This document shows positions 45,132 to 53,371 of a stretch of 64,000 nucleotides of DNA, in pieces. A program made the position numbers and the translations under genes. Below the pieces are notes generated by a model. That model was not told the origin of the DNA. It saw only the letters and a program-made list of their open reading frames with translations, and made no database searches. This DNA comes from Riemerella anatipestifer_E. Lineage in GTDB: Bacteria > Bacteroidota > Bacteroidia > Flavobacteriales > Weeksellaceae. Where the stretch lies: contig NZ_LEKU01000005.1 of assembly GCF_009932355.1 (NCBI RefSeq), positions 124,001-188,000 of the forward strand, in the 5' to 3' direction. The stretch's first letter is position 1. Each line of letters starts with the position of its first letter.

Positions 45132-45165
45132 CAAATATAGAAAATTTAATTTTTATTAGCAAAAA
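45132..45165 (-). promoter_or_regulatory. -33/-7 promoter of the riboswitch and NhaC-family gene
   Basis: Minus strand: TTTTTG (45165-45160), 20 bases of spacing, then TATATTTG (45139-45132). Transcription would begin a few bases before P1 of the leader RNA. Confidence 0.72.
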
Positions 45166-45199
45166 TTAGATTTTGGCATAATATTTACATTATCACCCC

Positions 45200-45213
45200 T
45201 CAATATATATTGA
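45200..45213. promoter_or_regulatory. Perfect 14-bp palindrome overlapping the -33 box, possible operator
   Basis: TCAATATATATTGA is its own reverse complement and covers the TTG of the following promoter. Such placement would let a dimeric repressor block RNA polymerase. Confidence 0.45.
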
Positions 45214-45239
45214 GATATATTAAATAATACCTATGTTTG
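45210..45239 (+). promoter_or_regulatory. -33/-7 promoter of the large secreted protein gene
   Basis: TTG at 45210-45212, 19 bases of spacing, TATGTTTG at 45232-45239, then 19 bases to the ATG. Confidence 0.65.
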
Positions 45240-45258
45240 TACAAAAATTACGCACACT

Positions 45259-48174
45259 ATGATAAAAAAACTACTAAGTTTGACTTTGGTCATACTACCT
45301 TTGCTTATTTTAGCACAATTACAGAGTTTTACAATTAGTCTTACAGGAACTCCAGAGATTTGCCCTAACAATGGTACGCTTTCTTGGACTACTAGTGGAA
45401 CTACCGCTAACTCTACTATATCGTATTCTATTTACAATGTTACTAATCTTACAACCCCTGTTACTTCTACAACCTCATTGACCTATGTAGGGCTTCCTGC
45501 TGGTACTTACAGAGTAGTGGCTACACAAACTTTGGGTACATCTAGCAACCAAGCTACGAGTAATAATTTTACCATTGCCGACCAGAAAACACCAATGACG
45601 GCAGTTACTACTAATTATAGAGGTAATGAAATTTGTGGGAATGATGGCTTTATTAGAGTTCAAGCCACAGGAGGTAGAGCTCCTTACCGTTATCAGCTTT
45701 TAGATGATAGTAATGCAGTGGTTTCAGAGTTTCAAGATAATGCAACCTCCTATACTTTTACAGGGCTTAAAGCAGCTAACTACAGATATAGAGTTATAGA
45801 CGCCTGTGGAACAGGTATTGTGGGTGAAACAGCAATTACATATACGCCAACTAATTTTACAGGTATTTATTATAACGGTAAAAATTTGGAGGATTGTTCG
45901 GGAGTTCAGCTAATATTCTATTCGGTGTACGGGTATAATTTAGTTCAAAAGCCTCCTTATCAAGTTAAAGTAAGCTACACTGACCCTAATACCAATGAGG
46001 TGGTAACATTAAACTCTAACCCCGTTAGTAGTAATGGAGATCCCATGGTTGTTATTCCAAGGTTTCAAGGGATAGATCAGCTTCTTCTTACGGTTACAAC
46101 AACCGACGCTTGTGGACGAACAGTTACGCAGACGGATAATTTTAATTACAGTATAAGCCATTATGTTGCAAGTAGCTCTTGTGGAGGACAGTATTTTTAT
46201 ATAAAAGGACAGTTGGATAGATACCAAAATTTCTACTCTACTTATAAAGTTAATTTTATAGAGGCTCCTGCAAATTTTGATCCTGTTGCCTATAATGAAT
46301 TTCATGGGCAGTACCAAAGCTCTCATAGTTATGGAAGCACATCTCAACCTTTACCAGCGGGAACTTATCGTTTTCAAATTATAGATTCTTGCGGAGGAAT
46401 AAGTGAAAGAACTGTTGTTATCAAAACAATGGCTCCAACATTATATGTTGAACAGAGAAACAGTTGTGATATAGATAGAGTTAATTTAGTTGGAAAAATA
46501 TCTGATGCGTATTATGGTCTTTCTTTTGGATTTGTTGATACACAAATTACAAAAGCGCCTCAATCTTTTATTGATGAATATGGCCCTCTTCCCTACATCA
46601 TCCCAAAGGACAGATTTGAAATAGATGCTACAGGAAAGCTAATTATGTTTGTGTTAAAAAATATGCCTGTAGGAAGTTATACATTTTCTACTAGTAATGC
46701 TTGTAATGATTTAGTTGTAACAAGTAATATTACAGTAAATAAATCACCTTCTTCATATTCTCCAAAATATACTATGGAGTATTCATGTGATGGTAAATTT
46801 AGATTTTTGGAGGCAAGAGGTCGAGCTATTTATTATCAGCGTTATTTTCCAGAACAGAATGCATGGGGTATTTCTTCTACTAAGACTCATGTAGATGGTT
46901 CAGGTACGGAGGCTCCATATTTTTATGCTTCAAGTGGTGAATGGCAGTCTCAACCAGAGGGTAGATATAGAGTGATTGAAGAAATTGTGCAATATAATGA
47001 TATAAAAGATAATAAGCGGGTATTTCTATATTGTGACCCTGTTGTTGTTAGTGAGTTTGAGATAAAGCCACCCACTACTTTAGCTTTTTCCAATGTTTAT
47101 GCATTTGCCTGTGCAAATGGGACTTATGATGTTACTTTATCTGCAAGTGGTGGCACAGCTCCTTTAACTTATGCTATAGTATCTTCAGAGGCTAATGATG
47201 CTACAACAATTAAAGATAACGGTACCAACCCTATATTTGAGGGACTTGCGGGAGGTACTTATTTCTTCCGTGTGTATGATCAGTGTGGTAACTTCCAAAC
47301 AAGAAAATTGGATATTGCTAAACTAGGTCGTCCAGGTATTCGTATGGTTCCTGTGTGTGCATCTAATGAGCTAAGTCTCGTAGTAGATGGTCTAGACTAT
47401 CTAAAGTACGAATGGACAAAAGATGGAGAACCTAACAATATCTTATCTACTACCAATGTGCTGAATCTTGGAACATATACGGCAGATAAAGCAGGTCTTT
47501 ACCACGTGCGTATTAGTATTAACTCAGCTACGAGCTGTATCAATAGTACCTTGGATTTAAAACTTACAGAAGATGCACTTACCGCAGCTAAAGCAGGAAC
47601 TGGTCAAACCGTTAACCTTACTTATGATGAAAATATGGGTACCAATCTTAACCTTTTTGATTATCTTCAAGGGAACTATGACGGTTTTGGAACATGGACA
47701 GAAACTACCACACCATCAAGTAGTCTTTTGATAGGTAACCAGTGGAGAGTTAGTTCAGCACAGTCAGGGACTTATAGTTTTAAGTATACAGTTACAGGAG
47801 CTTGTGGAGGAGCAACAGATACTGCAACAGTGATTATTAACTTGGCTAAAGTTTGTTACAAAAAGCCAGTTATAAGTGCGGCAGGAGATGCACTCCCTAC
47901 TAAGGTGGGAATTACGTCTCTCTCTAGAGCAGGAGCAGATGCACAAGGAGAGAATTGGCCAATGGTAAGACAGGGCGGTTGGATCGCTTTAGAGTCAAAT
48001 ACTAAAGGGTTTGTAGTAAACAGAGTTCCTTTTGATACTAACGGTCTTCCTGTTGGGATTCCAGTAGCTAACTTTGTAGCAGGGATGATGGTTTATGATA
48101 CCACAAATAACTGTTTAAAGGTTTATAACGGTAGTATTTGGAGTTGTTTTTCAACACAAACCTGCCCAGAGTAA
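45259..48174 (+). CDS. Large secreted protein with SprB-like repeats
   Basis: A 971-residue protein with a signal peptide (MIKKLLSLTLVILPLLILAQ). The body is a series of beta-rich modules that end in a recurring phrase: GLPAGTYRVVA, GLKAANYRYRVIDACG, PLPAGTYRFQIIDSCGG, NMPVGSYTF and GLAGGTYFFRVYDQCG. These resemble SprB repeats of gliding adhesins. Paired cysteines suggest disulfides. The C-terminus has no typical type IX sorting domain. Instead it ends with a module, GMMVYDTTNNCLKVYNGSIW, that recurs in the next protein. The likely role is surface adhesion (inference). Confidence 0.78.
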   Translation: MIKKLLSLTLVILPLLILAQLQSFTISLTGTPEICPNNGTLSWTTSGTTANSTISYSIYNVTNLTTPVTSTTSLTYVGLPAGTYRVVATQTLGTSSNQATSNNFTIADQKTPMTAVTTNYRGNEICGNDGFIRVQATGGRAPYRYQLLDDSNAVVSEFQDNATSYTFTGLKAANYRYRVIDACGTGIVGETAITYTPTNFTGIYYNGKNLEDCSGVQLIFYSVYGYNLVQKPPYQVKVSYTDPNTNEVVTLNSNPVSSNGDPMVVIPRFQGIDQLLLTVTTTDACGRTVTQTDNFNYSISHYVASSSCGGQYFYIKGQLDRYQNFYSTYKVNFIEAPANFDPVAYNEFHGQYQSSHSYGSTSQPLPAGTYRFQIIDSCGGISERTVVIKTMAPTLYVEQRNSCDIDRVNLVGKISDAYYGLSFGFVDTQITKAPQSFIDEYGPLPYIIPKDRFEIDATGKLIMFVLKNMPVGSYTFSTSNACNDLVVTSNITVNKSPSSYSPKYTMEYSCDGKFRFLEARGRAIYYQRYFPEQNAWGISSTKTHVDGSGTEAPYFYASSGEWQSQPEGRYRVIEEIVQYNDIKDNKRVFLYCDPVVVSEFEIKPPTTLAFSNVYAFACANGTYDVTLSASGGTAPLTYAIVSSEANDATTIKDNGTNPIFEGLAGGTYFFRVYDQCGNFQTRKLDIAKLGRPGIRMVPVCASNELSLVVDGLDYLKYEWTKDGEPNNILSTTNVLNLGTYTADKAGLYHVRISINSATSCINSTLDLKLTEDALTAAKAGTGQTVNLTYDENMGTNLNLFDYLQGNYDGFGTWTETTTPSSSLLIGNQWRVSSAQSGTYSFKYTVTGACGGATDTATVIINLAKVCYKKPVISAAGDALPTKVGITSLSRAGADAQGENWPMVRQGGWIALESNTKGFVVNRVPFDTNGLPVGIPVANFVAGMMVYDTTNNCLKVYNGSIWSCFSTQTCPE

Positions 48175-48201
48175 TTTTATAACATACAAATAGAAAAACA
48201 A

Positions 48202-48753
48202 ATGAAAATTAAATTATCAATATTTTTTATAGGCTTGTCCATGTTTGCATTTGGTCAAGTGGCATTGGGTAAGAGTGAAGTTTCTAACCCATCAGTATCC
48301 CTAGAGTTTGGGACACAGTATAGAGGTTTTATTTTACCTTATGTAACTTCATTGTCATCTGTGTCTGATGTAGTTCCAGGGACAGTTGTGATGGATGGTT
48401 CTGATGGGGTAGTGAAGTATGCACGGCCTAATGGAGATTGGCGAGCATTAACATTTAATACCCAACATACATTTGGGGGTGTTACATTAGATACTACAGG
48501 TAAAGTAGATAGGAGTCTTCAGTCATCAAAGACGGATAAAACAGATGCCTCTGTAATTATAGGAGCTAATACTAGTGGTCAACCTTCGGGAATACTGGTG
48601 TTGTCAGATAATAATAAGGCGATGATTTTACCAAAGATGGATTCTCCACATTTGAAAATTATCAACCCTGCTCCAGGAATGATGGCATATGACACAAAGA
48701 TGAACCAGTTGGCTGTATTCAATGGTACTGTATGGACTTTTTGGAAGGATTAG
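48202..48753 (+). CDS. Secreted companion protein with duplicated C-terminal module
   Basis: A 183-residue protein with signal peptide MKIKLSIFFIGLSMFAFGQ. It holds two copies of a short module, one at about 38-73 (ILPYVTS, then PGTVVMDGSDGVVKYARPNG and W) and one at about 143-181 (ILPKMDS, then PGMMAYDTKMNQLAVFNGTVW). The second matches the C-terminal module of the preceding 971-residue protein. The two genes are 27 bases apart and form an operon. No enzyme family is recognised; a structural or anchoring role is likely. Confidence 0.7.
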   Translation: MKIKLSIFFIGLSMFAFGQVALGKSEVSNPSVSLEFGTQYRGFILPYVTSLSSVSDVVPGTVVMDGSDGVVKYARPNGDWRALTFNTQHTFGGVTLDTTGKVDRSLQSSKTDKTDASVIIGANTSGQPSGILVLSDNNKAMILPKMDSPHLKIINPAPGMMAYDTKMNQLAVFNGTVWTFWKD

Positions 48754-48784
48754 AATTATATACAAAAGTATAAAAATAAAAAGA

Positions 48785-48820
48785 GAGAGGGTTTACTATT
48801 CTAGTGAACCCTTTCTTTTT
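48785..48820 (+). terminator. Terminator after the secreted protein pair
   Basis: AGGGTTTAC and GTGAACCCT pair around TATTCTA, with flanking purine and T-rich runs. The following 80 bases to 48901 hold nothing recognisable. Confidence 0.82.
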
Positions 48821-48901
48821 AGATTAAAAGAGTAGCTGAGGATGTTCTTTTAACTTTTATAAAATATTGTTGATAGCAAAAGAGTATATATTTTAGTAAT
48901 A

Positions 48902-49063
48902 TCATGCTTTTTGTTTTTTAGAATCCCAGTTATCAGGATTTATGAATAATCCTGTTGCAAAAGGTTTCCTTTCTTTATCTAATGTTATTCTACATTCAAT
49001 AGGACAGAGACCTTTCATATTAATTTTGTTCTTTCTTAAAAGGAATAATAATGATAATTTCAT
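48902..49063 (-). pseudogene. Truncated tyrosine recombinase (N-terminal arm-binding part only)
   Basis: A 53-codon frame from ATG at 49063 to TGA at 48902. It starts MKLSLLFLLRKNKINMKGLC and continues CRITLDKERKPFATGLFINP then DNWDSKKQKA. This is the arm-type DNA-binding N-terminus of Bacteroidota phage/conjugative-element integrases, which normally run to about 400 residues. The core-binding and catalytic domains (R-H-R-Y) are absent and nothing resembling them follows. It lies 190 bases from tRNA-Asn, so it is probably a remnant of an integrated element. Confidence 0.72.
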
Positions 49064-49220
49064 AGTATTTTAATAAGAGTTTGAATGGTAACCTGAAAAA
49101 TAAAATGGGTAACCTAATTGTATGCCTTTTTATCTCAAAAACTAGGATAAAATAATGACTTAAAGACTATGAGAAAAATATTAAGTTATGAGATAACTTG
49201 CAGATATAGAGTTATAAAAC

Positions 49221-49252
49221 AAAAAAGACTTACATTTCTGTAAGTCTTTTTG
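49221..49252 (-). terminator. Terminator of tRNA-Asn
   Basis: AAAAAGACTTACA and TGTAAGTCTTTTTT pair around GAAA, directly after the tRNA 3' end on the minus strand. Confidence 0.92.
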
Positions 49253-49326
49253 CTCCTCCTGCTGGGCTCGAACCAGCGACCCTCTGATTAACAGTCAGAT
49301 GCTCTAACCAACTGAGCTAAGGAGGA
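49253..49326 (-). tRNA. tRNA-Asn (anticodon GTT)
   Basis: On the minus strand a complete 74-base cloverleaf. The acceptor stem is TCCTCCT/AGGAGGA with discriminator G, the D arm is GCTCAGTTGGTTAGAGC, the anticodon arm is TCTGACTGTTAATCAGA with GTT, and the T arm is GCTGGTTCGAGCCCAGC. The 3' CCA is not encoded. Confidence 0.97.
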
Positions 49327-49350
49327 ATGGTTTGTTGTTTTTTCGTGGCG

Positions 49351-49358
49351 CAAATATA
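49351..49358 (-). promoter_or_regulatory. -7 promoter element of tRNA-Asn
   Basis: Minus strand TATATTTG, 24 bases before the mature tRNA 5' end. Confidence 0.6.
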
Positions 49359-49397
49359 GAAACTTTTTCTAATATCTTCCAAATTTATTTTTAAAAT

Positions 49398-50729
49398 TTA
49401 TTTAAAAATTTTAAAAATGTCGCTTCCAATAATGAGTAGCATCAATCCCATAAGGAAAATTACTCCTATGGTTTGAGCGTTTTCAAGCACTTTTTGAGGC
49501 ACGGGTTTTCCTGTAATAACTTCCCATAGAGTAAACATAACATGCCCGCCATCTAAACCTGGTATAGGCAGTAAATTAAGGAATGCCAACCATACCGAAA
49601 ACATAGCAGTAAACGCCCAAAATGCTTCCCAATTGATAGAGGTTGGCATCATTTTAACGATACCTATTGGTCCAGAAACTTTTTTATAACCTTGTGTCTT
49701 TTGGTTGAAGATAATTTTGAACTGTTTTACTTGCATTACTAGAGCGTCTATTGTTCTTTCTAGTCCTCTAGGTATAGCTTGTAGTAAACTGTACTCCTTG
49801 TTTACTAATGTACTATTAAGTGATTTTAGGCTTTCTTCTTCGTCGGGAATAAAACCAAGTTTTCCATCCTTATTTACTGTAATAGTTTGCTTCAATAGAT
49901 TCCCATTTCTCAGAACTTCAATTTCTGTCGTTTGATTTTTAAGATTTTTAAGCACAGAGGCAAGATTATCAAAATACTTTATAGGAGTATTGTTTATACC
50001 AACTATTTTGTCTCCTTTTTTAAGTTGAGCCTTTTGTGCAGGACTATTGGATAAAATACTATCTATAACCACAGGGAATCTAGCAGAATAGATTGCTCTA
50101 ACTTCATTAGCTTTCATAACTTCTGCTACACCATCTTCATTGGTAGGAAAAGTAACCTCTTTGCCTTCTCTAAGAACGGTAATTTCATTTGATAATAGTA
50201 GGTTTATCATGGAGTTTTCCATTCTTTCAGCAGGTTTTCCATCTATGGCAACTATTTTATCTCCATTTTGTAATCCCATCTTTTGGGCAGCCTCACTTAC
50301 GGCAATTCCGTCCTCAAATTTGCTATTATCGTGGTAAGTCTCTCCATTAAAAAAACTAAGACAAGAATAAATAAGCCAAGCTAAAAAGAAATTCACGGTA
50401 ACACCACCAAGCATAATGATGAGCCTTTGCCAAGCAGGTTTAGAACGGAACTCCCAAGGTTGTGCAGGTTTTTTAAGTTGTTCGGTGTCCATACTTTCGT
50501 CCACCATACCTGCTATTTTTACATAACCTCCGAACGGAAGCCAACCGATACCGTATTCTGTTTCCCCTATTTTCTTTTTAACAACAGAAAACCAAGGGTC
50601 AAAGAAAAGATAAAACTTCTCAACTTTAGTCTTAAAATATTTAGCGGGAATAAAATGTCCTAACTCATGTAAGGTAACTAAAATTGAAATACTAAGAACA
50701 AATTGAAATATTTGGGTTAACAAATCCAT
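49398..50729 (-). CDS. rseP: RseP-type site-2 metalloprotease (M50)
   Basis: A 443-residue intramembrane zinc protease. HELGH starts at His21 in the first membrane span, and the third ligand Asp393 lies in PGLDGGHVMF. PFGGYVKIAGM follows the first span. Two PDZ-like regions (about 130-185 and 205-275) sit in the periplasm; NNTPIKYFDNLASVLKN belongs to the second. In other bacteria it cleaves anti-sigma factors and leftover signal peptides; the targets here are unknown. It has its own promoter. Confidence 0.95.
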   Translation of the reverse strand: MDLLTQIFQFVLSISILVTLHELGHFIPAKYFKTKVEKFYLFFDPWFSVVKKKIGETEYGIGWLPFGGYVKIAGMVDESMDTEQLKKPAQPWEFRSKPAWQRLIIMLGGVTVNFFLAWLIYSCLSFFNGETYHDNSKFEDGIAVSEAAQKMGLQNGDKIVAIDGKPAERMENSMINLLLSNEITVLREGKEVTFPTNEDGVAEVMKANEVRAIYSARFPVVIDSILSNSPAQKAQLKKGDKIVGINNTPIKYFDNLASVLKNLKNQTTEIEVLRNGNLLKQTITVNKDGKLGFIPDEEESLKSLNSTLVNKEYSLLQAIPRGLERTIDALVMQVKQFKIIFNQKTQGYKKVSGPIGIVKMMPTSINWEAFWAFTAMFSVWLAFLNLLPIPGLDGGHVMFTLWEVITGKPVPQKVLENAQTIGVIFLMGLMLLIIGSDIFKIFK

Positions 50730-50754
50730 GCTGTATTTTTGTTTTAAATTCGTG

Positions 50755-50762
50755 CAAAGGTA
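50755..50762 (-). promoter_or_regulatory. -7 promoter element of rseP
   Basis: Minus strand TACCTTTG, 25 bases before the ATG. Confidence 0.55.
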
Positions 50763-50785
50763 ATAAACTAAAATGATTTAGAATA

Positions 50786-50820
50786 AAAAAGAGACTACCA
50801 AAGGCAATCTCTTTCTAAAG
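50786..50820 (-). terminator. Terminator after the DUF6646 gene
   Basis: Minus strand: AAAGAGATTGCC and GGTAGTCTCTTT make a 12-bp stem with two G-T pairs around a TTT loop, followed by T. Confidence 0.88.
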
Positions 50821-50836
50821 ATGTTGATGGATTTAT

Positions 50837-51265
50837 TTATAAGTTGATAGAAACTCCTAGTCCTCCATTGTTGCCGATTTCGGCAAAAACCCCTAAATTT
50901 TTATTAAAGAAATATCTTGCACCAATATGTGCTCCTAGCCCGAAACCATGTCCTAATACACCTATATCTAAACCAGGATAAATATCTAATTGGTCTGGAA
51001 GATTAAGAGCGTCTTGCAAATGATAGTTTGCTCTACCAAATAAGAAAAAGCCGTTTTCTTTTTTATTGTTGAAATAAAAATGAGCTCCACCTCCTAGTGA
51101 GATGGCGTTTGTAATTCCGTAATCATAAGTACCAGATAGTCCTGAGCCATAACCCCAAGCAGAAAGTCCTATTTGAAGTTTTTGGTCTCCTTTTCCATTC
51201 CAAGCTTGAGCAAACGAAAACTGAGCTAGCACAACTGTCATTAAAATTAAAATTGTTTTTTTCAT
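50837..51265 (-). CDS. DUF6646-like outer membrane beta-barrel protein
   Basis: A 142-residue protein with signal peptide MKKTILILMTVVLAQFSFAQ. The mature part alternates aromatic and Gly residues in about eight short strands (QIGLSAWGYGSG, ISLGGGAHFYFN, LGVFAEIGNNGG) and ends in a strand SINL, typical of small outer-membrane barrels. It matches the DUF6646 family in style. The function is unknown. It has its own promoter and terminator. Confidence 0.75.
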   Translation of the reverse strand: MKKTILILMTVVLAQFSFAQAWNGKGDQKLQIGLSAWGYGSGLSGTYDYGITNAISLGGGAHFYFNNKKENGFFLFGRANYHLQDALNLPDQLDIYPGLDIGVLGHGFGLGAHIGARYFFNKNLGVFAEIGNNGGLGVSINL

Positions 51266-51294
51266 AGGAATCTATTTTTAGTTTAAATTAGCCT

Positions 51295-51302
51295 CAAAAA
51301 TA
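51295..51302 (-). promoter_or_regulatory. -7 promoter element of the DUF6646 gene
   Basis: Minus strand TATTTTTG, 29 bases before the ATG. Confidence 0.55.
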
Positions 51303-51345
51303 AAGATATATTTCTGTATAGTAACGCCATTTTTTCAATTTAATT

Positions 51346-52107
51346 ATGAATGATTTTAAAATTACAGCTTTAAACTTTGATATTCAGTGGAAATCACCAT
51401 TAGATAATTTTAGAAAAATAGAAGATAGTCTTAAGGGGGCAGATGCCAACTTATTTCTCCTTCCAGAAATGTTTTCTACAGGATTTTATATGAAACCAGA
51501 AGAAATTGCAGATGAGGAAGGAAAAGTATTACAGTGGATGAAAACTTTCGCTAAAAATAAAAATGCTGCTATTGGAGGTAGCGTTTCTGTGAAAGAAGGC
51601 AATAATTACTATAATAGATTTTATTTTGTGAAACCTTGTGGAGATTATCATTTTTACGATAAGAGACATCTTTTCTCATACTCTGGGGAAGATAAGGTTT
51701 ACTCTAAAGGTAATGATAGAGTAATTGTGGAATATGAAGGTGTGAGATTTCTACTGCAAATTTGCTATGATTTACGTTTTCCTGTATTTAGTAGGAATAA
51801 AGGAGATTACGATGTGGCTTTATATGTGGCTAATTGGCCTGTCCAAAGAATAGATGCGTGGAATACTTTGTTAAAAGCTAGGGCAATTGAAAATCAAGCT
51901 TATGTATTTGGTGTTAATAGGATAGGTATAGATGGTAATGGTTTAGAATACCCTGAAAGTACCCATTGCTTTTTCCCTGACGGAAGTGAAGTCTCCTGTA
52001 AAAAAGGAGATTTAGTAGAAGTTGTTTTAGATATGGAACGTTTGAAGAGCTTTAGACAGAAATTTCCTTTTTTAGGAGATGCTGATAACTTTGAAGTCAA
52101 TATCTAA
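51346..52107 (+). CDS. Nitrilase-family amidohydrolase (omega-amidase/YafV-like)
   Basis: A 253-residue carbon-nitrogen hydrolase. The catalytic triad is visible: Glu41 in LPEMFSTGF, Lys106 in YDKRHLF and Cys140 in QICYDLRFP. YDKRHLFSYSGED is typical of the YafV/NIT2 branch, which hydrolyses alpha-ketoglutaramate and similar omega-amides in metabolite repair. It is cytoplasmic. A terminator separates it from the convergent ATP-grasp gene. Confidence 0.9.
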   Translation: MNDFKITALNFDIQWKSPLDNFRKIEDSLKGADANLFLLPEMFSTGFYMKPEEIADEEGKVLQWMKTFAKNKNAAIGGSVSVKEGNNYYNRFYFVKPCGDYHFYDKRHLFSYSGEDKVYSKGNDRVIVEYEGVRFLLQICYDLRFPVFSRNKGDYDVALYVANWPVQRIDAWNTLLKARAIENQAYVFGVNRIGIDGNGLEYPESTHCFFPDGSEVSCKKGDLVEVVLDMERLKSFRQKFPFLGDADNFEVNI

Positions 52108-52113
52108 AAGGAA

Positions 52114-52151
52114 AAAATCTCTTAAACTATAAAACTAGTTTAAGAGATTTA
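52114..52151. terminator. Bidirectional terminator
   Basis: AAATCTCTTAAACT (52115-52128) and AGTTTAAGAGATTT (52137-52150) form a perfect 14-bp stem, serving both convergent genes. Confidence 0.93.
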
Positions 52152-52168
52152 AAAAGTTAAAAATGATA

Positions 52169-53215
52169 TTATCTGCCTTCTGCTAGTCGTATTGCTTCTT
52201 TAGCAACTTTCTCTTGTATGCCCATATCTAGATGGCTTGTAAAGCCTACACACGAACAATTAATTTCACCTAAAACATACTTGTCGCTACCGTCTGGATG
52301 ATAGTCTAGCATAAAATCTGCCGTCCAAATGAGAGGTGTGTTTTTCTCCTCTAATATTTCTTTTACTTTTGGAAGTTGAGAGAGGAAAATATCCATCAGT
52401 GGTTTCCAATCCTCTGGACTATCATAGCGGTACTGTGCTCCAGAGAATAAAGTCGCAGAAAAGGCATCTTCTGTATTGGCTGGTTTTTTGTGTACCACAA
52501 AAACAGGTTCTTCGCCTATCATTAGAATCCTAATTTCGCCCTCTTTAATTCTAGGCATAAATCTCATATCTACTAGCATACCGTTTTCCCCAGTAATGTA
52601 CCTCTCACAAAAATCCATAAATTCTTCTAGAGTTTTGTATTCCACATGATTGTCCACGGCTTCGGTTAATTTGAGTGGCGTATCTAGAGGCAGTTCATCT
52701 CCTGCTTGGTAAGAAAGATTACCTTCTACTTTTACTCTCCAAATACCTTCCCCAGTACTTCCTCGGTTTTGTTTTAGAACTCTTTCACCATGCGAGATAC
52801 TTCTTGGGAAATGCTTTCTGAATTCTTGTATGGTATAGTAAGCGAAAGTATCCGTAGGCACAAGGCTGGTATTTGCTAATTTTACAAGAGCATCTTTTGC
52901 TCCGAATTTTATCATGGACTTCGGCTCACTCATTCCTACAAGACCATGTTCTGAAAGTTTTGATAGAATGGAAAAATATATCTTTTCATTGTCAGGTAAC
53001 GAACCTGGGTTCACTCTACTAATATAGGCATCAAAGTTTTCTTTTACATAACTAAAGATTTCTTCAGCCTTATCATTTTCAAACTTTACTACTTCAGCTC
53101 CCCAACCTAAATCTTTAATAGAGTTTAAAATAGGTAATGTATCCTTTCTGTGTCCATCTGCACCTTTGTCACTACCTCCAACAGATTCAAAAATTACAAT
53201 TTTCTTATGTTTCAT
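52169..53215 (-). CDS. Cj0069-type ATP-grasp protein
   Basis: A 348-residue protein beginning MKHKKIVIFESVGGSDKGAD; an in-frame TTG two codons upstream is less likely. It matches the Cj0069 family. Its layout is that of ATP-grasp ligases: an N-terminal Rossmann-like part, LKQNRGSTGEGIWRV (about 150-165) as the glycine-rich ATP loop, and TADFMLDY and GEINCSC near the end as the metal-binding region. The substrates are unknown. It stands alone on its strand. Confidence 0.8.
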   Translation of the reverse strand: MKHKKIVIFESVGGSDKGADGHRKDTLPILNSIKDLGWGAEVVKFENDKAEEIFSYVKENFDAYISRVNPGSLPDNEKIYFSILSKLSEHGLVGMSEPKSMIKFGAKDALVKLANTSLVPTDTFAYYTIQEFRKHFPRSISHGERVLKQNRGSTGEGIWRVKVEGNLSYQAGDELPLDTPLKLTEAVDNHVEYKTLEEFMDFCERYITGENGMLVDMRFMPRIKEGEIRILMIGEEPVFVVHKKPANTEDAFSATLFSGAQYRYDSPEDWKPLMDIFLSQLPKVKEILEEKNTPLIWTADFMLDYHPDGSDKYVLGEINCSCVGFTSHLDMGIQEKVAKEAIRLAEGR

Positions 53216-53236
53216 AATCAAATAAAATTAACCTAT

Positions 53237-53244
53237 CAAAGGTA
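53237..53244 (-). promoter_or_regulatory. -7 promoter element of the ATP-grasp gene
   Basis: Minus strand TACCTTTG, 21 bases before the ATG at 53215. Confidence 0.5.
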
Positions 53245-53359
53245 AGGATAAACTACTTTAAAAACTATGATGTTTATCAATATTTACATTTTTGTAATAT
53301 GATATTAATAAGTGTTTTTAGATATGAATTTATGGTGATACCAGTTTTTAATTATTAGT

Positions 53360-53367
53360 TATATTTG
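53360..53367 (+). promoter_or_regulatory. -7 promoter element of uvrB, leaderless
   Basis: TATATTTG ends four bases before the ATG. Transcription should begin at or next to the A of the start codon. Confidence 0.6.
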
Positions 53368-53371
53368 TGAA

